The notes beneath the pieces are model-generated. The model made no database searches and was not told the origin of the DNA. It saw only the letters and a program-made list of their open reading frames with translations. Position numbers and translations under genes: made by a program. A stretch of DNA of 35,847 nt from Akkermansia sp. Its GTDB lineage: Bacteria > Verrucomicrobiota > Verrucomicrobiia > Verrucomicrobiales > Akkermansiaceae. This document shows positions 32,873 through 35,847 of this stretch, one piece after another. Every line of letters starts with the position of its first letter. Within the stretch, counting starts at the first letter, position 1. The stretch lies in assembly GCA_030523775.1 (NCBI GenBank), contig JAUNHW010000021.1, forward strand, positions 1 to 35,847, read 5' to 3'.

Positions 32873-35055
32873 ACAAGCAAACACTCCACCTGAACGAGGC
32901 CCTGCTTGCCGCTTGCGAGAACGGCAACGCCCGCGCCGTGCGCCGCCTGCTCAAGAAGGGCGCGCACGCCCGCGCCCTGCGGCTGAGCACGTACTGCGGC
33001 TATGATTCCGCGCTGTCGCTCGCCGCGCGTGCGGATTCCACGGAATGCGTGCGCCTGTTGCTGGAGGCCGGGGCAAATGTGCACGACTGTAACAAAGAAC
33101 TGTTTTTCAAGCCGCTGCCGCGCGCTTGCATCAACGGCAACTACGAGATGACCAAGCTCCTGCTGGATGCCGGGGCGGATGCATGCGAAGTCGATATGCC
33201 GGAGGGGTTGAGCGTCATTCATTGTGCCGCGCGGGGCGATGGCGATGTTGCCGAGATAGTGGACATGCTGGTGGCGCACGGCGCGAATGTGAACGAGTGC
33301 GAATATGAACACACCCCCTTCGCACGGGCGTGCCTGTATGGGAACGTCAAGATTTCCAAGCGCCTGTTGGCGTACGGCGCCGCACCCTTGCTGGATGGGA
33401 TGGCGCTCCAGTACGCGTGTGCAAGTGGTTCCCCGGAGCTGGTGAAGATAGTGATGGATGCCGGCGCACGCCCGGAGGACTACTGTGATTACCCGGACGA
33501 CAATCCGCTCATCTACGCTGCATTTTGGACAGGCAAGTTCAACCCGGAGGTGGCGCAGATGATGTATGACCGCGGCTGCCGCTTCGTGGGGCTTGCGGAG
33601 CATATCTGGCTCCATGAGGGCGATTTCAAGAAATACGGGAGCACATACAAGGCGGAGGCCATGCAGTGGCTGCGCGACCACGGCGCATTCGAGCCGGGTG
33701 TCGTGTGGGATAAGCGGTATGAGGTCAGGGATTTTTCCGATGTCGTTCATGCAGCGGAGCATGGGATGGATGAACTCGAAACGCTGCTGGAGCGGGAGGG
33801 GCTGGATTTGAAGGACCAGACCCGCTATTCCACGGATGCGCTGTACCAGGCGTGCGCCCAGGGCAATGAAAAGGCTATCCGCACCCTGGTGGCGGCAGGG
33901 GCGGACGCTTCCGCGGATTCCAAGGTGCACATGCGTAATGTGTTCATGGCCGGATACGGTGATGAGCCGAGCGTGCCGGTGTCCTGCCTGGAGTTCTTGT
34001 GCAGCCACGGCGCAGATCCTGATTATCACGACGACGACGGTTATTCTCCGTTGATTCGGGCCATCGATGATGATGACCTGGAACGGGTGAAGTTTTTCCT
34101 AGGCAAGGGCGTGAATATGGAAGCCCGGTACCTTGGGGCATTCGAGTCCAAGGGCGGAACGCCGTATCTGATAGCATGCAGTAGTGGCTCGCTTGAAATT
34201 GTCCAAACGCTGGCGGCCGCTGGCTGCAACCGCTACGCCGTCTTGCCAAACGGCGCCACGGACCTGATGCTTGCCGTTGCCGGGAACTATCTGGAGCTCG
34301 CCGAGTGGCTGATAGACACGGGTGCGCACATCCATGCCAGGGACCATGCCGGCAAGAGCGTGCTCATGTACGCGAAAACATCCGCCATGGTGAACTTCCT
34401 GATGGACCGTGGCGCGCGTGCGGATGTGGTTGCCAAGGACGGCACGACCGCCGTTCACACCTGCTGCCGCATCAACTCGCTGCCCCGCCTGCTGCATGAA
34501 GGCTGCCCCGCCGACAACGTGACCGCCGACGGCAGGCACTCCCTGGATTTGCCGTATCGCTATTCCAGCTGCGCCGATTGCGTGGAGCTGCTCCTCCGGC
34601 AGGGCGCGAATCCCAATTACGTGAACGGTAGCGGAACCTTCCCGCTCTTCGAGTCGGCCCTGTACGGCCATGCCGACAACGTGCGCATCCTGCTGGATTC
34701 CCATGCTTGCCCCCACCTCTGCACGCGCACCGAATTGCAAACCCCGCTGCACGCCGTCTGCACGGATTTCGGCAACCATGCCCAGGACGCGGAAATCCTG
34801 CGGCGCCTGCTCCGTGAAGATGCCGATCCCAACGAGCGCGACTACATGAACCGCACGCCGCTCATGCTCCTTTGCAAAAGCGCCAAGGCCACGGTCCGCC
34901 AGGTGCGCAGCCTCCTCTCCCATGGCGCAGACCCCGCCCTAGAGGACGTCTTTGGCAACACCGCGCAAGACTTCGCCGCGGAAGCCAACCACCCCGCCAT
35001 CGTCAAACTCCTGCAGGATGCAGCCGAACTGCACCAAACCCGCATCGACGAATGA
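32869..35055 (+). CDS. large ankyrin-repeat protein
   Basis: This 728-residue protein is built almost wholly of ankyrin repeats, perhaps 16-20, from LNEALLAACENGNARAVRRL to the last unit ADPALEDVFGNTAQDFAAEA. Well-formed units include TECVRLLLEAGANVHDCNKE, YEMTKLLLDAGADACEVD and LELAEWLIDTGAHIHARDHA. A region near residues 225-275 breaks the pattern (MYDRGCRFVGLAEHIWLHEG). No signal peptide, membrane segment or enzymatic domain is present, so it is probably a cytoplasmic protein-protein interaction scaffold. It overlaps the genes on both sides by ATGA. Secretion as an effector cannot be judged from the sequence. Confidence 0.92.
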   Translation: MNKQTLHLNEALLAACENGNARAVRRLLKKGAHARALRLSTYCGYDSALSLAARADSTECVRLLLEAGANVHDCNKELFFKPLPRACINGNYEMTKLLLDAGADACEVDMPEGLSVIHCAARGDGDVAEIVDMLVAHGANVNECEYEHTPFARACLYGNVKISKRLLAYGAAPLLDGMALQYACASGSPELVKIVMDAGARPEDYCDYPDDNPLIYAAFWTGKFNPEVAQMMYDRGCRFVGLAEHIWLHEGDFKKYGSTYKAEAMQWLRDHGAFEPGVVWDKRYEVRDFSDVVHAAEHGMDELETLLEREGLDLKDQTRYSTDALYQACAQGNEKAIRTLVAAGADASADSKVHMRNVFMAGYGDEPSVPVSCLEFLCSHGADPDYHDDDGYSPLIRAIDDDDLERVKFFLGKGVNMEARYLGAFESKGGTPYLIACSSGSLEIVQTLAAAGCNRYAVLPNGATDLMLAVAGNYLELAEWLIDTGAHIHARDHAGKSVLMYAKTSAMVNFLMDRGARADVVAKDGTTAVHTCCRINSLPRLLHEGCPADNVTADGRHSLDLPYRYSSCADCVELLLRQGANPNYVNGSGTFPLFESALYGHADNVRILLDSHACPHLCTRTELQTPLHAVCTDFGNHAQDAEILRRLLREDADPNERDYMNRTPLMLLCKSAKATVRQVRSLLSHGADPALEDVFGNTAQDFAAEANHPAIVKLLQDAAELHQTRIDE

Positions 35056-35255
35056 AAAAGGGTCGCAAGAAGAGAAGCCCCAGGCACACCACCCCGCCCG
35101 AATTCGCCGAGGCGGAGAAGGTGCATGGCACGCGGCGCTGGAGGGAGGAGGCGGAGAGGGACAGGGCGCATGCGGAGCGGATGCGGAACCGCAAGATGCC
35201 TTCCCATCCCGCGCCGCTGACGCTGGAGCAGCGGCTGGACAAGAGCTGGCGCTAG
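35052..35255 (+). CDS. small basic hydrophilic protein, third gene of ankyrin operon
   Basis: This 67-residue protein starts MKKGRKKRSPRHTTPPEF and continues with a highly charged helix (RRWREEAERDRAHAERMRNR) and the end TLEQRLDKSWR. It has no hydrophobic core, so it is probably disordered or binds nucleic acid or an acidic partner. Its ATG overlaps the ankyrin stop as ATGA, which supports it as a real gene despite its size. Function is unknown. Confidence 0.6.
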   Translation: MKKGRKKRSPRHTTPPEFAEAEKVHGTRRWREEAERDRAHAERMRNRKMPSHPAPLTLEQRLDKSWR

Positions 35256-35364
35256 GTCTGCGTCAAGCCACTTCCTCATCGAATACATAGCCTACGGTCC
35301 CGTCTTCATAGCGGGTGTTTTTGATTGTCGCTCAGCGGGGTGGATGACGTCTCCCGCACGAACG

Positions 35365-35495
35365 TCCCGGAACCGTCGATACACGCCCTGCGTTCACGCC
35401 CACCGCAAATTCCCACTTTCCCGATTTCCCCATCACATTCCCTGCAACCATGCGGGTTGGCACTCCGCTATCGGAGCGTTATGGGACGGCAATGA
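35365..35495. repeat. dispersed intergenic repeat, copy B (inverted)
   Basis: This is the inverted counterpart of 28751-28896, with identical blocks such as CGCTCCGATAGCGGAG, AACCCGCATGGTTGC and GTATCGACGGTTCCG when read on the minus strand. It occupies the region downstream of the ankyrin operon; 35256-35364 shows nothing else. Confidence 0.75.
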
Positions 35496-35497
35496 TT

Positions 35498-35847
35498 TGT
35501 ACATTGCCTGCCTCGGCGTAGCCCGCAGGGCGTAGACGGGTACTTTGCCTGCCTCGGCGACCTGTCTCGGCGAAGCTTTAGCGGAGACGGAAGCCCGCAG
35601 GGCGTAGACGGGTACATCGTACTTTGTACTTTGTACATTGTACATCCCATTTGCCCGCCCCGCGCCCACCGATACCGCGAAGACGGAAGCTTCGCGGCAA
35701 GCCGTTTGCAATTACTACCAAAAACTAAGCCCACCCCCTTAGTTTTTGGTAGTTTTTGCTGCCGTGCGCGATTGTGCGGGCATGCCGCGAAGACGGAAGC
35801 CGCCCCGCGGCGTAGACGGGTACATTGTACTTTGTACATTGTACATT
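35498..35847. repeat. repeat mosaic at window end
   Basis: Several words recur: GCCCGCAGGGCGTAGACGGG plus TAC at 35521-35543 and 35593-35615, a variant at about 35802-35823, TTGCCTGCCTCGGCG twice (about 35504 and 35545), and CCGCGAAGACGGAAGC twice (about 35675 and 35785). Heptamer arrays of GTACWTY occur at 35612-35646 (five units) and 35820-35847 (four units, reaching the window edge). No credible gene is seen. Confidence 0.8.
35714..35757 (+). terminator. 16-bp-stem hairpin with T-run
   Basis: Perfect 16-bp arms ACTACCAAAAACTAAG/CTTAGTTTTTGGTAGT flank an 8-nt C-rich loop, with TTTTT directly after on the plus strand. It is AT-rich in a GC-rich setting. It looks like a terminator but lies 460 bp after the last gene, so it may instead belong to the repeat mosaic. 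Confidence 0.5.

Noticed and set aside
35498..35847. CRISPR array
   Set aside because: Repeat words differ in length and spacing, with no uniform repeat-spacer pattern and no cas genes.

Overview
The window is GC-rich, densely coding bacterial chromosome. The organism is most likely a member of the Verrucomicrobiota from a host-associated, mucin-rich habitat. That is inferred from gene content only: a secreted sialidase with a sialate-type transporter and two sialate mutarotases, a GH110 alpha-1,3-galactosidase, a PLP class V aminotransferase of the alanine-glyoxylate type, and a deazapurine gene. No rRNA or other definitive marker is present. Start codons mostly lack a Shine-Dalgarno sequence; many genes instead have a sigma70-type -10 box 6-12 bp before the start codon, which suggests leaderless or very short-leader mRNAs.

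Layout. 1-1189 (minus): 5' part of a phage tail/virion-like gene running off the left edge, next to tRNA-Leu (anticodon read as AAG) and its terminator. 1622-3881 (minus): NlpC/P60 lipoprotein, small HTH protein, xseA. 3994-8797 (minus): sialic acid operon of two circularly permuted NanM-like mutarotases, an MFS transporter and a GH33 sialidase, with a consensus promoter at 8808-8835. 8845-9378 (minus): low-molecular-weight phosphatase, divergent from queE (9404-10072, plus). 10148-10753: outer membrane beta-barrel with terminator. 10831-13393 (minus): GH110 galactosidase then map. 13468-16879 (minus): two uncharacterised envelope proteins, one an internal tandem duplication with visibly lower GC. 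17241-20091 (minus): NMT1/THI5-like binding protein overlapping a Cache-HAMP-PP2C phosphatase. 20240-25679 (plus): acnA, LolC/E-type permease, GYF-RDD membrane protein. 25719-28526 (minus): lysS, two-domain aspartic protease, DMT-family protein.

28644-29824 is the main non-coding stretch: tRNA-Leu(UAA), a dispersed repeat, a large nested inverted-repeat element and a HipA-like kinase remnant. Then follow a small secreted hypothetical, a hotdog thioesterase, the aminotransferase, and (31997-35255, plus) a three-gene overlapping operon built around a 728-residue ankyrin protein. The window ends (35256-35847) in a repeat mosaic that carries an inverted copy of the 28751 repeat, a 16-bp-stem hairpin and heptamer arrays.

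How the genes fit together: sialidase and GH110 would trim terminal sialic acid and alpha-galactose from host glycans outside the cell or in the periplasm. The mutarotases and MFS transporter would then equilibrate and import free sialic acid. The catabolic nanA/E/K genes are not in the window. The rest is mainly housekeeping.
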